The translations under genes were made by a program, and so were the position numbers. From Pseudomonas sp. GM50 (GTDB lineage Bacteria; Pseudomonadota; Gammaproteobacteria; Pseudomonadales; Pseudomonadaceae): a stretch of DNA of 64,000 nucleotides. Positions 56,317-64,000 of this stretch are shown here, one piece after another (the stretch's first letter is position 1; each line of letters starts with the position of its first letter). The stretch lies in contig NZ_AKJK01000058.1 in assembly GCF_000282375.1 (NCBI RefSeq), positions 21,945 to 85,944 of the forward strand, written 5' to 3'. The notes beneath the pieces are model-generated. The model saw only the letters and a program-made list of their open reading frames with translations. It had not been told where the DNA came from and searched no databases.

Positions 56317-57177
56317 ATGAATAAGCGTTTGTTTATCCTCAGCCAATACCTGCTGCCCCACCACTTGCTCTCGCGACTGGCCGGCTGCATTGCCGAATGC
56401 CGCGTGCGCTGGTTCAAGAACGCCTTTACCGCCTGGTTCGCCAAGCGCTATCAAGTGGACATGTCCCAGGCGCTGGTCGAAGACCTGACGGCTTACGAGC
56501 ACTTCAATGCGTTCTTCACTCGCGCCTTGAAAGACGGCGCTCGCCCGCTGGACCAAACCCCTGGCGCGATCCTCAGCCCGGCCGACGGTGCCGTCAGCCA
56601 GCTAGGCCCTATCGAACACGGTCGCGTTTTCCAGGCCAAGGGCCACAGCTTCAGCGTGCTGGAACTGCTCGGTGGTGACGCCGCCAACGCAGCGCCATTC
56701 ATGGGCGGTGATTTCGCCACCATTTACCTGTCGCCCAAGGATTACCACCGTGTGCACATGCCGCTGGCCGGCACCCTGCGCGAGATGGTCTATATCCCCG
56801 GCCGCATCTTCTCGGTTAACCAGACCACTGCTGAAAACGTACCGGAGCTGTTCGCCCGCAACGAGCGTGTGGCGTGCATTTTCGATACCGAGCGCGGGCC
56901 GATGGCCGTGGTGCTGGTGGGCGCGATGATTGTCGCGTCGATCGAAACCGTGTGGGCCGGCCTGGTGACACCGCCCAAGCGCGAGCTGAAAACCTTCCGC
57001 TACGACGAAGCCGCCCGTGCGCCGATCCATCTGGAGAAAGGCGCGGAATTGGGTCGCTTCAAGCTCGGCTCTACGGCGGTCGTGCTGTTCGGGCCGGATC
57101 AAGTGAAATGGGCTGAAGGCCTGGGCGCCCTTTCGCCCGTACAGATGGGCCAAGGCATCGGCTTGCCAACCGCCTGA
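56317..57177 (+). CDS. psd: Phosphatidylserine decarboxylase proenzyme
   Basis: 286 residues. The proenzyme cuts itself within [13 protein letters not shown] (LGST motif), leaving a pyruvoyl group on the alpha chain. Other family blocks are [20 protein letters not shown] and [13 protein letters not shown], the latter with the His needed for cleavage. It converts phosphatidylserine to phosphatidylethanolamine at the inner membrane. AAGGACA precedes the ATG. Lies directly after rhdA, as in other pseudomonads. Confidence 0.97.
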   Translation: MNKRLFILSQYLLPHHLLSRLAGCIAECRVRWFKNAFTAWFAKRYQVDMSQALVEDLTAYEHFNAFFTRALKDGARPLDQTPGAILSPADGAVSQLGPIEHGRVFQAKGHSFSVLELLGGDAANAAPFMGGDFATIYLSPKDYHRVHMPLAGTLREMVYIPGRIFSVNQTTAENVPELFARNERVACIFDTERGPMAVVLVGAMIVASIETVWAGLVTPPKRELKTFRYDEAARAPIHLEKGAELGRFKLGSTAVVLFGPDQVKWAEGLGALSPVQMGQGIGLPTA

Positions 57178-57327
57178 CTCCCGGGACCGCCACCCGGAAT
57201 TTCTTCCGGGCGGCGCATTCCCCGTAAGGCAAGCGTGACGCAAATATCGCGATACGCCCTCCTGCGTTCATAGCTGCTACAGTCAAGTCATTCACTGCCC
57301 ATTTCCCGGTCGGAGTTTGTCTACGGC

Positions 57328-59118
57328 ATGAATGAGACCAATCCTGTCCTGCTGCTACGCGCACCGATCCCGACGCAGTCGCGTCTGTCTTTCTGCGAAG
57401 CCACGCCTCGCGATCTCAAGCGCTGGATCGCCAACCTGCCCAAAGCCAACATCGGCGAAACCGCTCGCCAGTTGTATCAAGGCTTGAGCGAACTCAACCA
57501 ACTGCTCACACCCAGCGACAATCGCCTGCAATTGCTCGAACTGCTGCGGCCCGAGGTGTATTACGTCTGCAAGCACCTGGAGCGACATTTCCTGCATCAG
57601 GCGATTGTGCTCGACGAGCGCTCGCGCAAGATCGCCAACCTTTGCCAGGCGCTGCAAAGCCACTTGGCGATCGGCTACAAGCAAATCGTCATCCGCACCA
57701 CACCGCGCTTCAGCAAGGACCGTGCGCCGCTGCTGACCCAGACTTTGCAACGGGCAATCCATTGCCTGAACGGCGCATTGATCCGCGCCACTGAACTCTA
57801 TTGTCCAGTGCCCGAAAGTCTGTGGCTCGAGTTACATCAGCTGTACCGGATTGGCTGTCAGTTCCAACTACAACATTTGAGCGTGCGCGATGAACTGGCC
57901 AGTCAGACGCAAAGCCTGAGCATCGAGCAAACCTACGTCGTCGCCCTCCTGCTGGGTGCTTCACGCTGCAATCAACTGCGCCAGAACCAGATCGCCCGGC
58001 TCGCCGAGGTGCTCGAACCGTGGAGCCAGTGGATCAAGCTGCAACCGGCCAAACCGGACAACGGGCTGTTTGCCATCGCCCCGGATCTCGACACCGGGCC
58101 GCGTTACCGCTCCAAATTCCTCGCCGAACAACAGGAGAGTTTGCTAGGGATCGACCCGCAACCCTTGGTCACGGCCATCGAAAACCATCTGCAACAGTCA
58201 GCCGACAAGGCATCGCCGCTGCCCGTTCCGACGGGGCTGAGCCTGGATACGCTGCAACACCTGCATGCCGCCTGGGGTCAGGCCGCCGAGCGCAGTTTCC
58301 AGCGCACTGTCGGCCACGGCACGTTGACCCTGTGCGTGGGCATGAGTGCATTGCACTTTTATCTCAGCGGGCAACGCTCGTTCAACGACATCCTGAAGAA
58401 ACCCGGCGCCCGCCCCGCGCAGTTCTCGGCTACCGACCCGACACGTCGCGCCAAAGACCAATGGAACCAGGCTTTCGACGCCGCCCCCCATGGCACCGCA
58501 GACACGCTGCTGCCCTACGAAGAGATCGAATACCCGCACCTTCAGAACGATGACAGCCACGAGGCAGCCGATCGCCAACAGCATTTCCCGACCTATGTGC
58601 TGCCGGTGATCAATCACAGCCCTGGCGGCTATTGCCTGGCCTGGCCTGGCGCGGTGCCCGCCGAGCTACAGGCTGGCGAAATGGTCGGTATCGAGGATGC
58701 TGCCGGTCAAGGCTGGAGCATTGCAGTGGTGCGCTGGATCCGCCAGGTGCGGGGCGGTGGCACGCAGATGGGTATTGAGCAAGTCGCGCCTTGCGCCGAA
58801 CCCTGCGGTCTGCAACTGATGCATTCCCACGACGAGCACAGTCAGTACTTGCGCGGGCTGTTGCTGCCCGCCATCAGCGCCATCGACCTGCCGGCCACCC
58901 TGCTCACGCCGCGCCTGCCGTTCCAGGAAGGTAACAAGGTGCTGATCAATACCAACGGCGAGGAACGCCGGGCCGGGCTGGAGCGCCGGATGGCGAGTAC
59001 CAACAGCTTCAATCAGTTTGCCTACCGCTCACTTGAGACAGCCAGAAACGAAAACGCCGCGGGGAGCGGCGTGGTCGGGGTAGTGGGAGAGTTCGATTTG
59101 TTGTGGAAGTCGCTTTGA
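57328..59118 (+). CDS. FimW-like cyclic-di-GMP-associated protein
   Basis: 596 residues, soluble. Helical N-terminal half (about 20-330), an insertion rich in polar residues (about 395-440), and a PilZ-like beta-barrel C-terminus (GYCLAWPGAVPAELQAGEMV onward). The protein matches the gene found between psd and serB in Pseudomonas, whose P. aeruginosa member (FimW) binds c-di-GMP and supports surface attachment. A canonical RxxxR...(D/N)xSxxG PilZ signature is not obvious, so nucleotide binding is not shown by sequence alone. Often annotated as molecular chaperone. The neighbouring fimX of P. aeruginosa is absent here. Confidence 0.75.
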   Translation: MNETNPVLLLRAPIPTQSRLSFCEATPRDLKRWIANLPKANIGETARQLYQGLSELNQLLTPSDNRLQLLELLRPEVYYVCKHLERHFLHQAIVLDERSRKIANLCQALQSHLAIGYKQIVIRTTPRFSKDRAPLLTQTLQRAIHCLNGALIRATELYCPVPESLWLELHQLYRIGCQFQLQHLSVRDELASQTQSLSIEQTYVVALLLGASRCNQLRQNQIARLAEVLEPWSQWIKLQPAKPDNGLFAIAPDLDTGPRYRSKFLAEQQESLLGIDPQPLVTAIENHLQQSADKASPLPVPTGLSLDTLQHLHAAWGQAAERSFQRTVGHGTLTLCVGMSALHFYLSGQRSFNDILKKPGARPAQFSATDPTRRAKDQWNQAFDAAPHGTADTLLPYEEIEYPHLQNDDSHEAADRQQHFPTYVLPVINHSPGGYCLAWPGAVPAELQAGEMVGIEDAAGQGWSIAVVRWIRQVRGGGTQMGIEQVAPCAEPCGLQLMHSHDEHSQYLRGLLLPAISAIDLPATLLTPRLPFQEGNKVLINTNGEERRAGLERRMASTNSFNQFAYRSLETARNENAAGSGVVGVVGEFDLLWKSL

Positions 59119-59147
59119 GCGTCCGGCATTTGATCGGCGGTGATGCG

Positions 59148-59213
59148 TTCGCGGGCAAGCCTCGCTCCTACGGGTCCGCGCAAACCCTGTAGGAGCGAGG
59201 CTTGCCCGCGAAG
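59148..59213. repeat. REP pair (REPIN), CTTCGCGGGCAAGCCTCGCT family
   Basis: Inverted arms with a short spacer between the convergent FimW-like gene and serB. Confidence 0.9.
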
Positions 59214-59237
59214 AGGCCCGCCCAGACAACCTGAAAC

Positions 59238-60452
59238 TCAGAGTTGCCCGTCGCGATCCCGGAAGCCCAGCAGGTACAGCACGCCATCCAGCCCGAGGGT
59301 GGAAATCGCCTGCTTCGCCGATTGCTTGACCAGCGGCTTGGCACGGAACGCCACACCCAGCCCGGCGATCGCCAGCATCGGCAGGTCGTTGGCACCGTCA
59401 CCGACCGCAATCGTCTGCTCCAGACGCAAACCTTCCTTATGCGCCAGCTCACGCAACAGATCCGCCTTGCGTTGCGCATCGACAATCGGCTCGACCGCCA
59501 CACCCGTCACCTTGCCGTCGACCACTTCCAGTTCGTTGGCAAATACATAGTCGATGCCCAGCTTGGCCTGCAGTTGCTTGGCGAAGTAGGTGAAACCACC
59601 CGACAGAATCGCCGTCTTGTAGCCCAGGCGCTTGAGTTCGGCGAACAGGGTTTCGGCGCCTTCGGTCAGGCGCAGGGAAGCACCGATGGAATCCAGCACG
59701 CTGACGTCCAGCCCTTGCAGCAAGGCCAGGCGTTCCTTGAAGCTGGCGCGGAAGTCCAGCTCGCCGGCCATCGCCCGCTCGGTAATCGCAGACACCTGGT
59801 CGCCCACACCGGCGGCCTTGGCCAGTTCGTCGATGACTTCGGCTTCGATCAGCGTCGAGTCCATGTCGAACACCGCCAGACGGCGGTTACGGCGGAACAG
59901 CGAATCTTCCTGGAAGGCGATGTCGACGTTCAATTCTTGAGCGACGCTGAGAAATTCGGCCCGCAGCGCTTGCGGATCCGCCGCCTCGCCGCGCACGGAA
60001 AACTCGATGCAGCCCTTGCCCTTGTCGGCAGGGGTGTCCAGCGGCATGCGCCCGGACAGGCGATCGATATGATCGATGTTCAGGCCATATTTGGCGGTGA
60101 TCGAGCTCACGCGCTGCAATTGCTCGGCAGTCACTTTGCGGGTCAGCAGGGTGACAATGTGGCGTTTCTTGCCCTGATTGCCGACCCACAGCTGGTAATC
60201 CTCTTCGGACACCGGCGTGAAACGCACTTGTTGCTCAAGCTCATAGCCTTTGAACAGGATGTCCTTGAGCACCGAGTTACCTTGTTCGGTATCGGGAATT
60301 TCAACCAGGATGCCAAACGACAGGGTGTCGTGGATCACCGCCTGACCGATGTCGAGAATGTTCACACCACCCTGGGCCAGAACGCCGGTAATGGCCGCAG
60401 TCAGACCCGGACGGTCGACTCCCGTGATGTTTATCAGGACGATTTCGCGCAA
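59238..60452 (-). CDS. serB: Phosphoserine phosphatase SerB
   Basis: 404 residues. Two N-terminal ACT domains (about 1-170) are followed by the HAD phosphatase domain. The nucleophile motif is FDMDSTLIEAEVIDELAKAA, motif II ILSGGFTYFA, and motif III VGDGANDLPMLAIAGLGVAF. It makes serine from phosphoserine, the final step of serine synthesis. The ACT domains probably sense serine. Divergent from the YtjB-family gene, which is also its neighbour in E. coli. Confidence 0.97.
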   Translation of the reverse strand: MREIVLINITGVDRPGLTAAITGVLAQGGVNILDIGQAVIHDTLSFGILVEIPDTEQGNSVLKDILFKGYELEQQVRFTPVSEEDYQLWVGNQGKKRHIVTLLTRKVTAEQLQRVSSITAKYGLNIDHIDRLSGRMPLDTPADKGKGCIEFSVRGEAADPQALRAEFLSVAQELNVDIAFQEDSLFRRNRRLAVFDMDSTLIEAEVIDELAKAAGVGDQVSAITERAMAGELDFRASFKERLALLQGLDVSVLDSIGASLRLTEGAETLFAELKRLGYKTAILSGGFTYFAKQLQAKLGIDYVFANELEVVDGKVTGVAVEPIVDAQRKADLLRELAHKEGLRLEQTIAVGDGANDLPMLAIAGLGVAFRAKPLVKQSAKQAISTLGLDGVLYLLGFRDRDGQL

Positions 60453-60586
60453 GGCGCACCCCCGCAGGTGGAAAAAAACCGCATTCTACCCATTTTCAGT
60501 GACCATCGGGCACCGCGAGCGCTTTGACGGTCTAGGGCCTGTCGCTATACTGCGCGTCAACTTCACGGACAAAGAGCCGAGCTCAA

Positions 60587-62119
60587 GTGAACCGGCCCAC
60601 GCCAGTAAAAACCGATAACTTCTTTCTGCTGATCTTCCGGGCACTGCGTCATCGCCGTGTACCGATTGCATTGCGCATTGCCAGCCATAACGTGATCCTG
60701 GTCGCTCTGGCCCTGGTGATCTATGCCTGCGTGATGGGTTTGCAGTTCAAGCAGGCCATGCACGAGCAGGCGGATGCCCTGGGCGAAAGCCTGACCACCC
60801 AGACCGCGACCTCGGCCACGGAACTGTTGGTGTCCAATGACATCCTCAGCCTGAACGTGCTGCTCAACAACCTGACCAAGAACAAACTGGTGGCCCACGC
60901 CGCCATCTACAGCGTGGATAACCGCATCCTCGCCGAAGCCGGACAGCGTCCCAAGCATAGCCTGCTGGGCGAAGCCGAGGGCATGTACCAGAGCAAGATC
61001 ACCTTCCAGGACGTGACCGCCGGGCAACTGCGCATCAGCCTGGACATGGATCAGTTCCAGCAGCCGATGACCATCAGCCTGCAAAGCATGGGCATTCTGA
61101 GTGCGATTCTGCTGGCGCTGTCCCTGGCCTTGAGCCTGCGCCTGGGACGCAATATCTCCACACCGCTGCTGCAATTGCGGGTGTGGCTGCGCAATATCGA
61201 CGAATACACCCCGGCCACCGAGCGCCAGGATGAGGTCGGCGACCTCGCTCGTCAGTTGCACGCCAATTTCGCACCGGAGCCTGCCGAGCCAGAACCTGCG
61301 CCAGAGCCTGAATACGACGACAGCGATTACGAAGACACCGACAATAACGAGCCGACCTTCGAAGTGCGCAACCTGCGCGATCCAGGTTTCGACGAAACCA
61401 AGCCTGTAGCCGGCCTCAAGCCTGCACCACGACGTGTTGTCAGCACCGTCGAAGATGATGACGACGAAGATCCGTTTGCCGATCTGCGTGACGACTCGGC
61501 AGATAGCGCGCCGAAACCGGTGGCAAAGCCGCAGGTATCGAACGTACCTCAGCACAGCGCGGTACTGGCGGTACAACTGGGCGCACAGGATCAGCTGCGT
61601 CGCCTGCCCCGCGCACGCCTGGAAGAGCTGCTGAAACGCTACCGCGATTGCCTCGATCAGGCTGCGTCGCTCTACCAGAGCGAACTGCACACCCTGAACG
61701 ATGGCAGCACGCTGATGCTGTTCCACACCGAAGACAGCGGCGACGATTACCTGACCAACGCCATCTGCTGCGGCGAGTTGCTGCGTGCCTTGGGTCATCA
61801 GTTGCAGATCGAAGTCGCCGACAGCGGCATCACCCTGCAATTGCAGTTGGGCCTGACGCTGGGTGACGAGTTGTTCGGTCTGAGCCAGATTGACCTGCTG
61901 CTGACTGAAACCGCTCAGGATGCACTGGCCCTGTCGCAACACAGCCGCAACCTGCTGCTGGTGGAGCGCAAGATCAGCGACGACGCGCTGATTCGCCAAC
62001 GTGCACGGATCCGGCCGATCGCCAGCCCAGAGGGTGCGTGCTGCGTAGAGCGCTTGATGGAGCCTTATCCGTCGATGCTGGAACGGCAACTGGCGCGGAT
62101 GCACGAACGCCGGGCGTAA
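60587..62119 (+). CDS. YtjB/AhpA-family membrane protein
   Basis: 510 residues from a GTG at 60587 with AGAG upstream. TM1 at about 33-52 and TM2 at about 168-190 flank a periplasmic domain. Residues about 225-305 are a very acidic, Pro/Glu/Asp-rich linker (PEPAEPEPAPEPEYDDSDYE). A C-terminal domain (about 320-500) resembles the YtjB (Smp) family, whose gene also borders serB in enterobacteria. Function is not established; a signalling or envelope role is suggested by topology. Ends at a good terminator at 62142. Confidence 0.8.
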   Translation: MNRPTPVKTDNFFLLIFRALRHRRVPIALRIASHNVILVALALVIYACVMGLQFKQAMHEQADALGESLTTQTATSATELLVSNDILSLNVLLNNLTKNKLVAHAAIYSVDNRILAEAGQRPKHSLLGEAEGMYQSKITFQDVTAGQLRISLDMDQFQQPMTISLQSMGILSAILLALSLALSLRLGRNISTPLLQLRVWLRNIDEYTPATERQDEVGDLARQLHANFAPEPAEPEPAPEPEYDDSDYEDTDNNEPTFEVRNLRDPGFDETKPVAGLKPAPRRVVSTVEDDDDEDPFADLRDDSADSAPKPVAKPQVSNVPQHSAVLAVQLGAQDQLRRLPRARLEELLKRYRDCLDQAASLYQSELHTLNDGSTLMLFHTEDSGDDYLTNAICCGELLRALGHQLQIEVADSGITLQLQLGLTLGDELFGLSQIDLLLTETAQDALALSQHSRNLLLVERKISDDALIRQRARIRPIASPEGACCVERLMEPYPSMLERQLARMHERRA

Positions 62120-62141
62120 ACCCCAGTCCCCGTTGTAGAGA

Positions 62142-62175
62142 AGCCCGCAGACGAGTGATCGTCTGCGGGCTTTTT
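62142..62175 (+). terminator. Terminator of the YtjB-family gene
   Basis: AGCCCGCAGACGA, GTGA, TCGTCTGCGGGCT followed by TTTTT. Confidence 0.9.
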
Positions 62176-62187
62176 GGTGACTGTCTG

Positions 62188-62288
62188 AAAAGATCGCAGC
62201 CTTCGGTAGCTCCTACAAAGTTCGCATGCACCTGCAAGGCCGCGGCCTACCCGGCCCCTGTAGGAGCTGCCGAAGGCTGCGATCTTTT
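62188..62288. repeat. REP pair, AAAAGATCGCAGCCTTCGGT family
   Basis: Inverted arms AAAAGATCGCAGCCTTCGG(T/C) AGCTCCTACA and complement. A third REP family, found once in this window. Confidence 0.9.
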
Positions 62289-62319
62289 GATCCGGGCTTT
62301 TTGTTGCCTGCTCCGACGC

Positions 62320-62402
62320 CTTCGCGGGCAAGCCTCGCTCCTACGGGGCAGCGCAAACGGGGACTGCCACATTCCTGTAGGAGCGAGGCTTGCCCGCGAA
62401 GA
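62320..62402. repeat. REP pair (REPIN), CTTCGCGGGCAAGCCTCGCT family
   Basis: Inverted arms, 32 bases after the previous REP pair of a different family. The 62120-62487 interval thus holds a terminator, two REP pairs and the pqiC terminator, and no gene. Confidence 0.9.
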
Positions 62403-62443
62403 GGCCAGCAGCAGCGCTAGATTTCTCAATCCGCAGAAGCAAC

Positions 62444-62468
62444 AAAGCCCGCATCAATGGCGGGCTTT
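62444..62468 (-). terminator. Terminator of the PqiC-like gene
   Basis: AAAGCCCGC / GCGGGCTTT stem with seven-base loop. Confidence 0.8.
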
Positions 62469-62487
62469 GCTTTGGATCAATCCAGGC

Positions 62488-63201
62488 TTAGAACCTGAAC
62501 ACTTCCATATCCGTGCGAATCGGCGAAGCCATCGGGATTTTCGGCTGCTTCTCGGGCTCTGCTGCCGGTGCCACAGGCTTGGCAGCTGGCTTGCGCGGTG
62601 CTTCGGCGATCGGCGGCTGGTTGGCCAGTGGCTTGAGCGCAGTCGACAGTTGCTCGGCCAGACGCTGCAGCAACACACCCTGAGCCTGAACCTGAGCGGC
62701 AGTCCCGCCAGTGTGCTGCTCCTGCAGATGAATGATGCGGTTATCGCGCACCTGACCACGACGGTCGATCAGGCGCCATTGGGCATCAAGGATCGCCGGT
62801 TGCGATGCACCCGAGTCCAGTCGCGTGATCGTCAGCAGCACCTGAACATCCGGCGTGAAGCCTAATGTCGCCGGTGCCAGGACAACGCGCTGGCTGTCCA
62901 GATGGCCGGCGACCTGACGCAGCAACAGCTGATCGATATCGGACGACAGGCTACCCGCCCAACGACCATCGACCGAAGCTTGCAGGCTGCCATCGGGCTG
63001 ACGCTGCAACAGGGTTTCGCGTTGCAGGTAGTCGGCAACCGTTACCGGGCCCAGCAATACCGCCATGCCCGCGCTTTGCGCAGGCTGAGCCGGACTTCCG
63101 CTGTCCAGCTGATACAGCGACACCGGTTGGTGAACGCTGCAACCCGCCAGGCCAAGAACGCCGGCGAGCATCAAAATAAAAGGAAGGCGCAGAGCAGTCA
63201 T
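62488..63201 (-). CDS. PqiC-like outer-membrane lipoprotein
   Basis: 237 residues. A lipoprotein signal peptide with lipobox LAGC (Cys21) starts the protein. The body matches the ABC_trans_aux (DUF330) family of PqiC: YQLDSGSPAQ at the start, RWAGSLSSDIDQLLLRQVAG in the middle. A Pro/Ala/Lys-rich tail follows (RKPAAKPVAPAAEPEKQPKI). PqiC works with PqiA/PqiB MCE proteins in lipid transport between membranes. No pqiA/pqiB gene is beside it in the window; it lies between YtjB-family and parC genes. Confidence 0.88.
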   Translation of the reverse strand: MTALRLPFILMLAGVLGLAGCSVHQPVSLYQLDSGSPAQPAQSAGMAVLLGPVTVADYLQRETLLQRQPDGSLQASVDGRWAGSLSSDIDQLLLRQVAGHLDSQRVVLAPATLGFTPDVQVLLTITRLDSGASQPAILDAQWRLIDRRGQVRDNRIIHLQEQHTGGTAAQVQAQGVLLQRLAEQLSTALKPLANQPPIAEAPRKPAAKPVAPAAEPEKQPKIPMASPIRTDMEVFRF

Positions 63202-63335
63202 CGTCCCATCCAGGTGGCCGCCACAAGGCTAACCACAGTGAAAATACTCAAAAAATATGAAGAACGCTCGGCTACGCCGGCGCTTGAAAGGCCATATCAT
63301 CCGTGAATATGCGTTCCGACTCCAGCGGCAAAGCG

Positions 63336-63363
63336 TCGATCTACGCGTTAAATCGTAGATCGA
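63336..63363 (-). terminator. Hairpin downstream of parC
   Basis: TCGATCTACG, eight-base loop, CGTAGATCGA: a perfect 10-bp stem 15 bases after the parC stop, followed on the minus strand by CGCTTTGC. Likely terminator, but without a long T tract. Confidence 0.55.
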
Positions 63364-63377
63364 GCGCTCTAGGACGC

Positions 63378-63915
63378 TTAATTGAGGTTTTCGACGAACA
63401 GCGCATCCACCCTCTGAAAGCCACGTGGAAGTTTGTTACCACGACGCCCACGCTCACCTTTGTAGTGTTCGAGGTCGTCCGCCTTCAGTGACAAGGTACG
63501 TTTTCCGGCCTGCAGCACCAAAGTGGCACCCTCCGGCAAAACGGCAATGTCCGTGACATATTCTTCGCGACTGGCAACACGTTCACCGGAAATCCCGATG
63601 ATCTTATTCCCTTTTCCTTTACCTAATTGTGGCAAATCGCTGATTTTGAAAATCAGCAGCCGACCTTCGGTGGTCACCGAGGCCAGCCAGTTGTGCTCAC
63701 GGTCGGCTACCGGACGCGGCAGAATCACTTTGGCGTTGTTCGGCAAACTCAACAGGGCCTTGCCCGCCTTGTTCTTGGCTTGCAGGTCTTCACCCTTGAC
63801 CACAAAACCGTAACCGGCGTCGGAGGCGATCACGTACAGCGAATCGTCTTCAGGCATCAGTACGCATTCGAAACTCGCCCCTGGTGGCGGCGTCAGACGG
63901 CCGGTCAGCGGCTCG
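63378..63915 (-). CDS. parC: Topoisomerase IV subunit A, C-terminal part (cut by assembly end)
   Basis: About 179 residues of the C-terminal domain, starting DEPLTGRLTPPPGASFEC at 63915 and ending VDALFVENLN. It matches the GyrA/ParC beta-pinwheel DNA-wrapping domain of ParC, with blades at GKGNKIIGISGERVAS and RTLSLKADDLEHYKGERGRR. Topoisomerase IV decatenates daughter chromosomes. The N-terminal breakage-reunion domain is missing, because the sequence runs into sequencing adapter at 63916. An open frame that continues into the adapter is not biological. Confidence 0.93.
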
Positions 63916-64000
63916 TCGGAAGAGCACACGTCTGAACTCCAGTCACCTTGTAATCTCGTATGCTCTTCCGATCAGATCGGAAGAGCACACGTCTGAACTC
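63916..64000. other. Illumina adapter sequence (not genomic)
   Basis: 63916-63946 matches the TruSeq read 2 side adapter (GATCGGAAGAGC...CCAGTCAC type). 63947-63952 is CTTGTA, a standard index. 63953-63963 is the following constant ATCTCGTATGC. 63962-63973 is GCTCTTCCGATC, the end of the other adapter arm. 63974-64000 is a second copy starting AGATCGGAAGAGCACACGTC. This is an adapter chimera at an untrimmed contig end. Confidence 0.97.

Noticed and set aside
63916..63929. Apparent start codon and MCSS N-terminus for a short ParC
   Set aside because: These bases are adapter; the gene is cut by the assembly, not truncated in the cell.

Overview
This window is a chromosomal stretch of a Pseudomonas of the fluorescens group. 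Gene order and protein content match the conserved Pseudomonas block that runs pncB-nadE-azu, dnaB-rplI-rpsR-rpsF-rlmB-rnr, purA-hisZ-hflCK-hflX-hfq-miaA-mutL-amiB-tsaE-nnr-queG-orn-rsgA-motAB, rhdA-psd-serB-parC. The intergenic palindromes are the REP/REPIN families typical of this group. The identification rests on protein and gene-order recognition only; no database search was run.

Layout. 0-1.6 kb: 5' end of amaB (lysine/pipecolate catabolism) and a divergent LysR regulator. 1.6-4.4 kb: an AT-richer insertion with an XRE-type regulator divergent from an AGCS amino-acid:cation symporter. 4.4-8.3 kb: NAD salvage (pncB, nadE), azurin, a LOG-family nucleotide hydrolase and small charged proteins. 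8.5-15.2 kb: a three-gene transglutaminase / ATP-grasp-alpha-E / transglutaminase-DUF2126 operon. 15.4-16.8 kb: a two-gene unit that looks like a toxin plus a membrane immunity protein. 17-26.8 kb: ygiQ, dnaB and the ribosomal-protein operon, rlmB, rnr. 27 kb: two identical tRNA-Leu(CAG) genes, each with its own promoter and terminator. 27.7-32.3 kb: an iron-type ABC transporter (binding protein and permease only) and a chemoreceptor. 32.5-48 kb: the purA to orn housekeeping block, mostly with overlapping genes on the minus strand. 48.1-53.5 kb: rsgA and motAB, separated by a three-gene TIR / caspase-like / TIR operon. 53.7-63.9 kb: an HDOD protein, rhdA, psd, a FimW-like protein, serB, a YtjB-family membrane protein, a PqiC-like lipoprotein and the 3' end of parC.

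The most interesting element is the compact operon at 49346-51201 between rsgA and motB. It encodes a ThsB-like TIR protein, a caspase-family protease with a visible His/Cys dyad, and a second, different TIR protein. It fits the recently described TIR-caspase antiphage systems (type IV Thoeris), with a second TIR gene as a possible variation. The second candidate is the putative effector-immunity pair at 15.4-16.8 kb.

The last 85 bases (63916-64000) are not genomic. They are Illumina TruSeq-type adapter with an index, fused to the interior of parC, so this is an untrimmed contig end.
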